From a virus: 25,700 nt of DNA. Positions 18,621-25,700 of this stretch are shown here, in pieces. Where the stretch lies: positions 1-25,700 of IMG/VR virus record IMGVR_UViG_3300013104_000070; one strand, 5' to 3'. Position 1 is the stretch's first letter; the number at the start of each line of letters is the position of its first letter. The position numbers and the translations under genes were made by a program. The notes under the pieces were generated by a model. It searched no databases. It saw nothing but the letters and a program-made list of their open reading frames with translations, and had not been told where the DNA came from.

Positions 18621-19037
18621 TTAGAAGTTGCTGCCACGCACGGAAACGCGGCAGGTGAAGAAGTAATTGGTGAGGCTCTTGCCATTCACCGCGTACGGGG
18701 CATCAGTCGGCACCTTGTAAGGCCCGCTCAACTGATCCACCAACGTGATCGGCTTGCCGTCCGCCGCGTTCCGAAGAATCGCCATGCACAACAGCGCCAG
18801 ATTCTCGGCGTCAACCGAACTATCGGCCCACACGTTGAACCCGTACCGACGCCGTGACTGCACGCCATCGTCAGGGCCGGAATCGTCACGAACGGTCACC
18901 ATGCGCGCCGTCTTGGTCGCCGGAAGCTCAGGCAGCACCGTGACACCCGAGGAATAGGGCACAGCAGCCGCTGTGAGCCCAGCACGCAGCACCGCACAGA
19001 GCTTGCCGGTAGTTGGAGGGAAGATGATATTTCGCAC
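18621..19037 (-). CDS. Tail terminator-like protein
   Basis: 138 aa from the GTG at 19035-19037, one nt after the preceding TGA (TGACGTG). RNIIFPPTTGKLCAVLRAGL and later DSSVDAENLALLCMAILRN, then PYKVPTDAPYAVNGKSLTNYFFTCRVSVRG, form the alpha/beta pattern of siphophage tail terminator/completion proteins (gpU-like). It lies just before the major tail gene, the usual position. It would cap the tail tube and join it to the head. Confidence 0.75.
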   Translation of the reverse strand: MRNIIFPPTTGKLCAVLRAGLTAAAVPYSSGVTVLPELPATKTARMVTVRDDSGPDDGVQSRRRYGFNVWADSSVDAENLALLCMAILRNAADGKPITLVDQLSGPYKVPTDAPYAVNGKSLTNYFFTCRVSVRGSNF

Positions 19038-19038
19038 G

Positions 19039-19305
19039 TCAGCCGCCCACCGATCCCAAAGCGCGAGCAAGAGTGCCCCGCTTGGCCTCGACCGCAAGGC
19101 CGATGCCAGGAGCCGCACCAACCTGGACATGCACACGATCCCTCGTGCGGAACACGTGCGTCTCAAGCGTTTCCACGTATGCCGGATTCGGGTCCGTCGA
19201 CGCGGCCGCCTCGACCCGCTCGCCAAGCTTCAACAGCTCAGCCTCCATCTCAGAAGAAAGCATGATCTCGGACAGCGACCGAATCTGACGGATGCGTTTG
19301 CCCAT
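19039..19305 (-). CDS. Head-tail connector/neck protein
   Basis: 88 aa from ATG 19303-19305 (TGATG contact with the upstream stop); a GTG one codon earlier gives a GTGA overlap and is equally possible. A helical N-terminus (MLSSEMEAELLKLGERVEAAASTD) is followed by strands (HVFRTRDRVHVQVGAAPGIGLAVEAK). This fits small HK97 gp10-like neck proteins by size and place in the head-tail cluster, not by a diagnostic motif. Confidence 0.65.
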   Translation of the reverse strand: MGKRIRQIRSLSEIMLSSEMEAELLKLGERVEAAASTDPNPAYVETLETHVFRTRDRVHVQVGAAPGIGLAVEAKRGTLARALGSVGG

Positions 19306-19628
19306 CACGAACCCCGCTTCAAGTTCACAACCACCCCGTTATGCCAAGCCGCAACGTCACCGTCCACCGACCACGTTTCACCACGGGCAACGATGCGATC
19401 CGACGACAGAATGACCACCTGCGCTCGGTTGTAGATCGTCAAGCCAGTGACAACCGACATGCCAGACGCACCCGCCGACTCATCCGACGAACGCGGCGCA
19501 ATACGCCAACCAGCCGACACGATCTCGACGTCCGGGCCGATGACCGGGAAACCCTGCGAGTCGAACTCGCCGGGGATCTCCACACCGGGGCGCAGGATGG
19601 TTACGGGCTCAGTTGGTGCGGGCCTCAT
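19305..19628 (-). CDS. Head closure (stopper)-like protein
   Basis: 107 aa from ATG 19626-19628, ATGA-coupled to the adaptor gene. A beta-rich barrel: PVTILRPGVEIPGEFDSQGFPVIGPDVEI, then GWRIAPR, VTGLTIYNRAQVVILSSDRIVARGETWSVDGD. Repeated short strands with 'RIVARGETWSVDG' near the end are typical of siphophage head-tail stopper proteins, which plug the connector after packaging. Position between adaptor and neck protein supports this. Confidence 0.75.
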   Translation of the reverse strand: MRPAPTEPVTILRPGVEIPGEFDSQGFPVIGPDVEIVSAGWRIAPRSSDESAGASGMSVVTGLTIYNRAQVVILSSDRIVARGETWSVDGDVAAWHNGVVVNLKRGS

Positions 19629-20065
19629 GCGTAAGGCCACACGTAAGACGACGAGAACGGGGAAGTCGCCGGGATCATGTCGATAGTGAACGCCTGACCC
19701 TCCGCGACAACGCCGCGCAGCTTATCCATCTCATCGTCAGTCATCGCCAGCTCGCCCGGAGTGTTGCCGCCATACGTGCGCGACTCCGAAAACGGGCCCT
19801 CGCCGATGCTCGTCTGCCGGATGCCCTCAGGATTGCGGAACACGCGCGTGACCATCGCCACGATCACGTCTTTCGCGGTGTCCAGAAGATCCGTAACAGG
19901 CGGGTCTAGTTCAGCTTCAGCATCAAGCCTGGCCTGCAAGTCAGGGACGCGGAATCGCGCCTCACGCTCAGCTTTGCCAATCCACTTCCCGATCAGAACA
20001 GGGTCGGTAGGGGCGTCATCGCCAATCCATGCGCCGAGAACATCCTCAGCAGTCGTCCAAGCCAT
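19625..20065 (-). CDS. Head-tail adaptor (Gp19/Gp15-like)
   Basis: 146 aa. The pattern WTTAEDVLGAWIGDDAPTDPVLIGKWIGKAEREARFRVPDLQARL is the helical opening of actinophage head-tail adaptors. Then come TDLLDTAKDVIVAMVTRVFRNPEGIRQTSIGEGPF and a C-terminal flexible tail ending SSYVWPYA. Such proteins form a dodecameric ring below the portal and start the connector. It is separated from the 56-aa gene by 13 nt. Confidence 0.85.
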   Translation of the reverse strand: MAWTTAEDVLGAWIGDDAPTDPVLIGKWIGKAEREARFRVPDLQARLDAEAELDPPVTDLLDTAKDVIVAMVTRVFRNPEGIRQTSIGEGPFSESRTYGGNTPGELAMTDDEMDKLRGVVAEGQAFTIDMIPATSPFSSSYVWPYA

Positions 20066-20078
20066 GACGCCCCACCCT

Positions 20079-20249
20079 CTACTTCGTTTTCTTCGGACGC
20101 CCCGAAGAGCGCTTCACCGGCTCGGCCGTGGCATCCTCAGCAGGCTCGGGCTGGGCATCCGTAGACACCCAGCCCTGAGCCTTGAGGCGCTCGGCCAAGA
20201 CCCCATCAGCCGACACCAAAGTGCCCGCCGGCGATCTCAGCCCAGCCAT
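20079..20249 (-). CDS. 56-aa head-region protein
   Basis: ATG 20247-20249 shares a base with the capsid stop (TGATG); ends TAG at 20079-20081. It begins MAGLRSPAGTLVSADGVLAERLKAQGWVS, a short beta-hairpin plus helix seen in small actinophage proteins between capsid and adaptor (DUF7302-like from memory). The tail is acidic/Pro-rich, ending in a Lys/Arg cluster (RSSGRPKKTK). The role is unknown; possibly DNA- or capsid-associated in the virion. Confidence 0.75.
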   Translation of the reverse strand: MAGLRSPAGTLVSADGVLAERLKAQGWVSTDAQPEPAEDATAEPVKRSSGRPKKTK

Positions 20250-21157
20250 CAGACCGTGCCGGGCTCGTTGTACTTCACGAACGAGTCAACGTCGGCAACA
20301 TCCCACGCGTATTCGGCCTCAGCACGAATGGCGACGAGGTTGTTCTCGAACAGCGAAACGAGCTCGCCGTTGATCGTCACCGACGCCTGGGTGGAGATGT
20401 CGTAGCTGATGCCGCCGACAACGCCCCACACAGCCTTCGACCAGTTGCCACCGAAGCCGACAACGGTGCCGTTTCCGACACCATCACCGATGTACGACGG
20501 GCGACCCAGGACGCGACCGGCCCGAACGGCCTCAGCGGTCTCGACGGTCGGGCTGTCGATGAACAGCGGGCGACCGTTCGCATCCACTGCGCCGTTGAAG
20601 ATCGGCTCAGCGAGGGAATCGAACGCGAAACCGGTGAGGCGCTTGCCGTCGTTGACGAGCAGCGACAGGCCGGCGTTGATGTCCGCGAAGATGCCGCCGT
20701 TGGCGACCGTAGCTGTGCCCAGCGTCACGGCCTTGGTCGTCGCGTTCAGGTTGTTGCTCACGCCGAACGGGCTGTTCGTGCCGTAACCGGCTGCTGCGTC
20801 GAACGCGAGCGCGAACGCCTCCGCGAGGTCGAGGCGCAGGTCATCGATGTATCCGCCCGGGTTCGCGCGAACCGTCTCAGCCGAAACGACCGAGATCGCA
20901 GCGAGCTTCTTGGGGCTGATCTTGCGCAGCGCCTTGCCGCCCGACGTGGTGGGCTTCTGCCCACCTTCAGCGACCCACGCCGCAGTCGGCTTGGAGGTCG
21001 TGTAGGCGACCTCAACACCGTTCGCGCCGATGGGGATCTTGCGGGCGAGCTGCTGGAACACCGACGCGCGGCGAGCCTCAGCGAAGATGTCGCCCGCCTC
21101 CGTGGGCTTGATGAAACCAGCGAACTCGCTGGTGGTAGTTGCGGCAGTCTGTGCCAT
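20249..21157 (-). CDS. Major capsid protein (HK97 fold)
   Basis: 302 aa, ribosome site AGGAG. An N-arm (ATTTSEFAGFIKPTEAGDIFAEARRASVFQQLARKIPI) leads into the P-domain (AAWVAEGGQKPTTSGGKALRKISPKKLAAISVVSAE; the long helix GYIDDLRLDLAEAFALAFDAA) and A-domain (LTGFAFDSLA, GRPLFIDSP). The C-terminal strand pair WSKAVWGVVGGISYDIS...NLVAIRAEAEYAWDV is characteristic of the HK97 capsid family. There is no delta domain, consistent with the separate scaffold gene. Confidence 0.95.
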   Translation of the reverse strand: MAQTAATTTSEFAGFIKPTEAGDIFAEARRASVFQQLARKIPIGANGVEVAYTTSKPTAAWVAEGGQKPTTSGGKALRKISPKKLAAISVVSAETVRANPGGYIDDLRLDLAEAFALAFDAAAGYGTNSPFGVSNNLNATTKAVTLGTATVANGGIFADINAGLSLLVNDGKRLTGFAFDSLAEPIFNGAVDANGRPLFIDSPTVETAEAVRAGRVLGRPSYIGDGVGNGTVVGFGGNWSKAVWGVVGGISYDISTQASVTINGELVSLFENNLVAIRAEAEYAWDVADVDSFVKYNEPGTV

Positions 21158-21187
21158 GTGTGTCTCCTAAATGAATAGGGGCACCGC

Positions 21188-21670
21188 TTACGCGATACCC
21201 AGAGCTTTCTTCAGCGCGGCCTCAAGACCGTCACCGTTCAACGCGAGTGCGGGGCTTCCGCCCTCGTCAGGGATGACGAACGACGCCCGGTCCTTCGTGG
21301 CCGTCGAGTCGATCAGGGAACGAACCTTCTGCGCAGAGGCGGCGAGGGCTTCCTCGTCGTCACCCCACACGAGGTCGTGATATTCCTCGGGGACTTGATG
21401 CTTCGCGATGACAGCCAAGCGGGCGTTCTCTCGCTCCGCCTTGGCCGCTCGACCGGAAAGCTCAGCGAGCTGTTCCTTCAGCTTTTCCCCTTCGGACTTA
21501 TCGCGATCCTCGAAAGCCTTCACCTTCGCCGCGAGATCATCGAGAGCCTTCTCGGCGCTCTTGCGGGCGGCGCGCTCTGCTTTCAGCGCGGCCACACCCT
21601 TCTCTCCCAGCTCGGCAACCTCAGGCGTCGCGCCCTCGACTTCGACTGCTGCGGGTTCGTTCTCAGGCAT
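21188..21670 (-). CDS. Capsid scaffolding protein
   Basis: 160 aa from ATG 21668-21670 with ribosome site AAGGAGGG; longer in-frame starts lack one. An acidic N-terminus (PENEPAAVEVEGATPEV) is followed by a long coiled coil from about residue 25 to 90 (KGVAALKAERAARKSAEKAL, then KLKEQLAELSGRAAKAEREN). The short C-terminal helix (GLEAALKKALGIA) probably contacts capsid subunits. Position next to the capsid gene and this layout define siphophage scaffolds. Confidence 0.9.
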   Translation of the reverse strand: MPENEPAAVEVEGATPEVAELGEKGVAALKAERAARKSAEKALDDLAAKVKAFEDRDKSEGEKLKEQLAELSGRAAKAERENARLAVIAKHQVPEEYHDLVWGDDEEALAASAQKVRSLIDSTATKDRASFVIPDEGGSPALALNGDGLEAALKKALGIA

Positions 21671-21760
21671 AGTGCCCTCCTTGTGAAGCGGCATCGCGCC
21701 GCGCGTGAATCCCCGGCCATCGCGGCGGGGGAAGTATGGAAACGCCTTCATGGCGTGGAA

Positions 21761-22603
21761 TTACTTAGTGCCGAACTCTTCACGCCAGTTCGCCAGGGTC
21801 ACTTTCGCGCCGACCGACTGAAATTGCGGCCCATCCGGGTTGCGCTTCGAGTAGTCGGAAAGCTTCGTGCCCGACGCCTTCGCGTACATGCCCGCGTATT
21901 TGTCCTCGACCTCCTTGTGGAAGGTGTCACCGACGAATACGGGGGCGGGCAGGCAATGGCAGTAGTCGTGATACCTGTCGGACCCCAGTTCTCGAGAACC
22001 GCGCGCCTTGACGCCCTTGCCTTGGCCGCCCCTCCTGCCTGCGGTCACAGACGCGTCGACGCCGCGCCCCACAACGCGAACCGCGGCCTCCCGCGAGTTA
22101 TAGACAGCACCGCGGGAAGCGAGCATGCCGCAGAAGGCGCAACAACCGGAACGTGGAATACGCGCATAGCCGACACGCACACGATCCGCCATCACGTTCT
22201 GAATGATCGTGTCCCGCGCGCCATTCGCCACGATGCGCTGCAACCCACCGGCCAGCAGGCCGAGGACATCCGACGACGACCCTTGAAACAAGGGCGTCAC
22301 CGAATACCGCACCAATGAATCGATACGCTCCGGGTCAACATCCGACACCACCGAGGCGCTGAAAGATCCGCCCACCATGTCGGCGCGCAAATCCTCGTAC
22401 CATGCCGCCGACAACTCGCCGGCAGCCGTCGCGTATGGTGCGACCAATTGGGGGAACGCCTCAAGCAGTCGATCGCGGAACAGAATCGGGTTACTGTCGC
22501 CGACCTCGTTCAACAGCGCCTTCGTCTGCCCGAACGCGACAGTCGTCAGCTGCCCAATAGCCGAACGAAAGTCGTCAACCTCAGCCGCCGTTACCACGAG
22601 CAC
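21761..22603 (-). CDS. MuF-like capsid protein
   Basis: 280 aa. The start is taken as the GTG at 22601-22603, nine nt after GGAAG within the portal gene's end; a GTG two codons later is also possible. The helical N-terminal part (DDFRSAIGQLTTVAFGQTKALL...) binds the portal side in related proteins. The C-terminal half holds the MuF signature: a zinc-like cluster CCAFCGMLASRGAVY ... RYHDYCHCLPAPVF. No fused toxin domain follows; it ends in a short basic helix. MuF proteins are minor head components, in some phages ejected with DNA. Confidence 0.88.
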   Translation of the reverse strand: MLVVTAAEVDDFRSAIGQLTTVAFGQTKALLNEVGDSNPILFRDRLLEAFPQLVAPYATAAGELSAAWYEDLRADMVGGSFSASVVSDVDPERIDSLVRYSVTPLFQGSSSDVLGLLAGGLQRIVANGARDTIIQNVMADRVRVGYARIPRSGCCAFCGMLASRGAVYNSREAAVRVVGRGVDASVTAGRRGGQGKGVKARGSRELGSDRYHDYCHCLPAPVFVGDTFHKEVEDKYAGMYAKASGTKLSDYSKRNPDGPQFQSVGAKVTLANWREEFGTK

Positions 22604-23999
22604 CAGCCAGGGCTTCCACGGCAGGGTCAGCGGCCGCAGCAGCGGCATTAGCAGACAGGACGGACACCAGCGAGCCAACCTGACCGCGCCGTTGCTCCGC
22701 CTGGAAGCGGATAATCTGCTCCCGCGTCAACCCGGCGTACTCCATGCCAACCTCAGACGAACCAAAGCCCTCAATCGACGCCGTGAGCTTCGAGAACGCA
22801 TCAGCACGAGCGGACGGCGAAACAATCGCCGGATCGGTTGACTGAGCAGTAAGCCGCCGCAGTTCGTCCGGCACGGATGTGAGCCCATCCCGCAACATCA
22901 CCGCAAGGTGCATCGCATCAACAGCGCCCTGACCCCAAGAAGCGTTCGCATCACGAGTCGTCGTGATCAGCGTCTCCTTCGCCGCGAAAATCGCGTCCGC
23001 AGACGACGGGTTGGACGAATCAGCGAACTTCACCTCAAGATCCTGGTCATCCGCGAACTGGCTAGCCCACATCCGCAACTGGTCCGTGTGCGGCTGGGGG
23101 GAAGCGCCCGTGAACCGGTGCAGGTCCGGCTTGTCCTCGCCATCCTCGACATCTAGCGCCTTGATGCGGCCCATCAGCGCCGACCATTTGTCGTCACCAA
23201 CGAACTTCCGCACGTCAGCGCCGAACAAGTAATACTCGGGCGCGGAATAGAACTCCGCCGACACCTCAGAGCGAACAATCGTTCGCAAGCCGCCATCCGC
23301 GTAATACATCGCCGCCCGCGTGATCCGCGAGTGACCAAACGGGCGCTTCAGTTCAGGCTTGTAGACCAACGGGGCAACGGTCACAACGCCCAGCGGGTTT
23401 CGGCGGACATCAACAGTCCAGCCGCGGCCCGCCTTGCGAAGGGTCACCACCTTCTCCGGTGTCTGCATAATCAGCACAGTGGGAGAGTTCGTGTTCGCGT
23501 CAACGTCAACGACAGACAAGAACCCACGGATACGACGACGGCGACGATCCCACAACGCGGCCGAATCATCAGCCGCACGAGCAAGTACGAGAATGTCAGC
23601 CTCGCCGGCCTCCACGTCGCCCTGCGTCACCGTGAGGAACGAACAACCATGCACCGCAGAGGACACCTTCGCCTGCGGGAACTCCACACGGAACCGGTTG
23701 TCATAAAGGATCTGCTCAAGCTCGAACGGGTCATCGCTGCCAGTCGGGGAAACGAACGCCTCAAACTTCGAGCGGTCAGTTACCGCATTGACGCCCTTAG
23801 TCACCCAGCCGAGCGCAGCAGTGATATTCCGCATCTGCGGGGGGAGCGAGATCCCAAAGTCCTTGAGAACGGCCTCGCCGTCGTAATAGACGCTCCGCAC
23901 CAAGTTAGTTGGTCGCTTGGCTTCCCAAACCTGCAATAGTTCGGCCAGAAGGTTCGCGTCAGAATGATCCAAGACCAGATCAGCACCAGCAGCAATCAC
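22581..23999 (-). CDS. Portal protein
   Basis: 472 aa from the GTG at 23997-23999, overlapping the terminase stop as GTGA. SPP1/HK97-type portal features: helical wing (LLAELLQVWEAKRPTN), clip/stem strands with RRRRRIRGFLSVVDVD, PLVYKPELKRPFGHSRITRAAMYY (a strongly conserved actinophage portal segment), and a crown-side helix rich in Ala at the end. It forms the dodecameric DNA gate of the capsid and docks the terminase. The C-terminal codons overlap the MuF gene by 23 nt. Confidence 0.95.
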   Translation of the reverse strand: MIAAGADLVLDHSDANLLAELLQVWEAKRPTNLVRSVYYDGEAVLKDFGISLPPQMRNITAALGWVTKGVNAVTDRSKFEAFVSPTGSDDPFELEQILYDNRFRVEFPQAKVSSAVHGCSFLTVTQGDVEAGEADILVLARAADDSAALWDRRRRRIRGFLSVVDVDANTNSPTVLIMQTPEKVVTLRKAGRGWTVDVRRNPLGVVTVAPLVYKPELKRPFGHSRITRAAMYYADGGLRTIVRSEVSAEFYSAPEYYLFGADVRKFVGDDKWSALMGRIKALDVEDGEDKPDLHRFTGASPQPHTDQLRMWASQFADDQDLEVKFADSSNPSSADAIFAAKETLITTTRDANASWGQGAVDAMHLAVMLRDGLTSVPDELRRLTAQSTDPAIVSPSARADAFSKLTASIEGFGSSEVGMEYAGLTREQIIRFQAEQRRGQVGSLVSVLSANAAAAAADPAVEALAGARGNGG

Positions 24000-25501
24000 A
24001 GAATCACTCCTTCCCGTTCACTATCGCTGCGGGCTTTCCGCTTCGTCGTACGTGCGCCATATAGCGCCAAACTCACTGCTTCCATCGGCGTTTCGTCGCC
24101 GTCCGGGGTCGTCGCCATCCAGCCGCCCCGCCTGTCCTTGTCCACAACCGCCACCGAATCATCCAGAGCCGCCTGGCCCTCCGACTCAAGGTGAGTCGCC
24201 GTGCGTGCCTCAATCGCATCAGCGAACATCGCGCACGCCTGCAAATACTGGGGCGTAGACACAACCCTGATCCGCTTCACATTCACGCGTCGCTCAATGA
24301 GCAACTGCCGCAAAACGCCAGCACCAGCCGCCCCGCCAATCACGATGTCGCCACCAGCGCGCCGCCAACGAGCCTTGCCCTCGTCATCCTTCGCGCACAG
24401 CCAATCGGCCAACGGGGCCAGACCTCCGCGCTCCGAGGTCGCATCAATCAGCTCGACATGCGCCCGATCCTCGCCGCACCCAACCGCGCCACCCAGGGAA
24501 ACGCGACTACCATCCGGCGAGAATGCTACGCCGAACGACTTCACACCCCCATCAGGGGGAACCGTGACGGCAGTGTCCTTCCACTGGTCCGCAGAAATCG
24601 CACGAGTTCCACCGCCGAGCTCCGAAAGCCACACGCCAAGACGATCCTGTGCGAACTTGTCCGGCGCGTAAGTCTCAAACTCGCCGTCAATCACCTCGTG
24701 GTTCATGCGGGTATTCCACGCAGGGTTCGCAGACCACCGGGTGTACTCGCTTGCCGGGTCGTAGTCAGGGTCGGAAACATCCGCACCCCACTCGCACCAC
24801 GCCGCCGTTGAAGAGCGACCCTCAATCGCCGCCGAACGGATCGACTCAAAAACGCTCGAATCGTCCTCAGCCTGCGGCGACGTACCCAGCAACCAAACCT
24901 GCGGGTTCTGCATCGCGCTCATAGTCGAGTTGATCGACACCCACGCCCGCTGCGAAAGAATCTGCGCCTCGTCCAGCATCAAGCAATCAGAAGAGAAGCC
25001 CTTACCGGCCGCGCCAGAACGTGCCTTGAACTGGATCGTCGCACCATTGCGAAACTTCACCTGCTCGCGATTGATCGCATTCATGATGCCATTCGGCTTC
25101 ACGCGATCCATCAACCAACCGTTAGCGTCCGCCTCAAGGATCTCCACCAGCTTGTTGAACGCCTCGCGCGCCGTGTCCTGCTGATGCGCGGAGATAACAA
25201 TCTTCTTCTCGCCAAACAGCAGAGCGCCGGCCAAAGCCCGGGCGACCAGAAGCTGCGACTTACCGTTCTGCCGAGGAACCGTAACCCCGACGCGTTTCGC
25301 CGCCCAAGTGTTGTCCCGACGCTCACCCATCGCCGTCCGGAGAATGAGCTCCTGCCATCCGTCCAGAACGACGCCAGCACGAGCCGACAAGTCAGCGACA
25401 TCCTCCCAAGAGTTAGCCCGCGCCCCCACTGGCTCGACCAGGACGCGCGGTGGAGCCTCCCCTAGCAGAGCGACGGGCTGCGATTTCGTCAACCGGGTCA
25501 C
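23996..25501 (-). CDS. terL: Terminase large subunit
   Basis: 501 aa if the GTG at 25499-25501 is used (AGAAGG just upstream; a TTG three codons later is possible). ATPase domain: Q-motif region WQELILR (49-55), Walker A PRQNGKS (76-82), Walker B LMLDEAQ (174-180) with catalytic E178, coupling motif LLGTSPQ. The C-terminal nuclease domain starts near FGVAFSPDGSRVSLGGAV, whose Asp is a likely metal ligand. It packages DNA into the prohead with the small subunit. Overlaps the preceding gene by about 89 nt, unusually long for this genome. Confidence 0.95.
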   Translation of the reverse strand: MTRLTKSQPVALLGEAPPRVLVEPVGARANSWEDVADLSARAGVVLDGWQELILRTAMGERRDNTWAAKRVGVTVPRQNGKSQLLVARALAGALLFGEKKIVISAHQQDTAREAFNKLVEILEADANGWLMDRVKPNGIMNAINREQVKFRNGATIQFKARSGAAGKGFSSDCLMLDEAQILSQRAWVSINSTMSAMQNPQVWLLGTSPQAEDDSSVFESIRSAAIEGRSSTAAWCEWGADVSDPDYDPASEYTRWSANPAWNTRMNHEVIDGEFETYAPDKFAQDRLGVWLSELGGGTRAISADQWKDTAVTVPPDGGVKSFGVAFSPDGSRVSLGGAVGCGEDRAHVELIDATSERGGLAPLADWLCAKDDEGKARWRRAGGDIVIGGAAGAGVLRQLLIERRVNVKRIRVVSTPQYLQACAMFADAIEARTATHLESEGQAALDDSVAVVDKDRRGGWMATTPDGDETPMEAVSLALYGARTTKRKARSDSEREGVIL

Positions 25502-25652
25502 CTGCCTTCTCGGACTTCGACTCAAGCTCGGCAATGGTGGACTCGAGCGCACGCCACTGATTCATCAACGGGGCACGCTTGTCGGGATCAGCCTCAGAAA
25601 TGGACTCCCACATGAGGTCGCGGGCAAGCTTCAGATCATCCAGACGAGACAC
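25413..25652 (-). CDS. Probable terminase small subunit
   Basis: 79 aa if the GTG at 25650-25652 is used, eight nt after GGAGG; a GTG two codons earlier is too close to that site. The first ~50 residues are two helices (RLDDLKLARDLMWESI, LMNQWRALESTIAELESK), followed by a basic, disordered tail (IAARRSARGGSTARPGR). This layout is common for actinophage small terminases, which recognise packaging sites, but there is no diagnostic HTH, so the call rests mainly on position directly before terL. Confidence 0.65.
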   Translation of the reverse strand: MSRLDDLKLARDLMWESISEADPDKRAPLMNQWRALESTIAELESKSEKAGDPVDEIAARRSARGGSTARPGRASGGAG

Positions 25653-25700
25653 GAACACTCACCTCCAAGGGCTGACACTCTCTGTGTGTGAAAAGGCACT

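Noticed and set aside
21377-22318. 313-codon plus-strand ORF opposite scaffold and MuF genes
   Set aside because: Shadow of well-supported minus-strand genes; no motif or ribosome site.
25653-25700. End of a further gene upstream of the small terminase
   Set aside because: Two minus-strand frames are open over these 48 bases, one ending in a TGA at the small-terminase ribosome site, but the stretch is too short to support a call.

Overview
The window is part of a temperate siphophage genome from a high-GC Gram-positive (actinobacterial) host. The gene styles (DUF2746-type lysis membrane protein, MuF protein, HK97-type capsid with a separate scaffold, amidase endolysin, tail esterase, collagen-like fibre) resemble phages of Microbacteriaceae/Micrococcales, but host assignment is inference. 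Phage genes lie on both sides of the attachment site, so the sequence reads as a phage genome carrying attP rather than the edge of an integrated prophage.

Layout, right to left along the minus strand: small-terminase-like protein, large terminase, portal, MuF protein, scaffold, major capsid, a 56-aa protein, four head-tail connector/terminator genes, major tail protein, strong terminator, tail assembly chaperones G and G-T (-1 frameshift), tape measure, two distal tail proteins, a minor tail protein, collagen-like fibre, tail esterase, C-terminal lectin-like tail protein, strong terminator, endolysin, DUF2746 membrane protein, holin. A bidirectional hairpin at 7514-7555 ends this late unit.

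The middle (5928-7505) holds attP, which copies the 3' half of a tRNA-Lys(CTT), flanked by paired 8-bp repeats. To its right is a plus-strand cassette of five small genes; several promoters here look leaderless. To the left are a small ORF and structured leader, the tyrosine integrase, a long hairpin and an excisionase-like gene. Next comes an immunity switch with two divergent HTH genes. Four 16-bp TGAC-N8-GTCA sites lie in the switch and in front of xis.

The far left (3644 to 1, minus strand) is an early operon: Cro-like protein, second excisionase-like HTH, GIY-YIG protein, then a 395-bp non-coding leader with an rRNA-operon-like boxA, then eight small genes. Neighbouring genes mostly overlap by ATGA/GTGA. 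The operon also carries a 47-nt tRNA acceptor/T-arm look-alike, and ends at the window edge inside a gene built of octapeptide repeats. No CRISPR array, insertion sequence or recognised defence system was seen. The least explained parts are the boxA leader, the tRNA-like element, the int/xis hairpin and the attP-side cassette.
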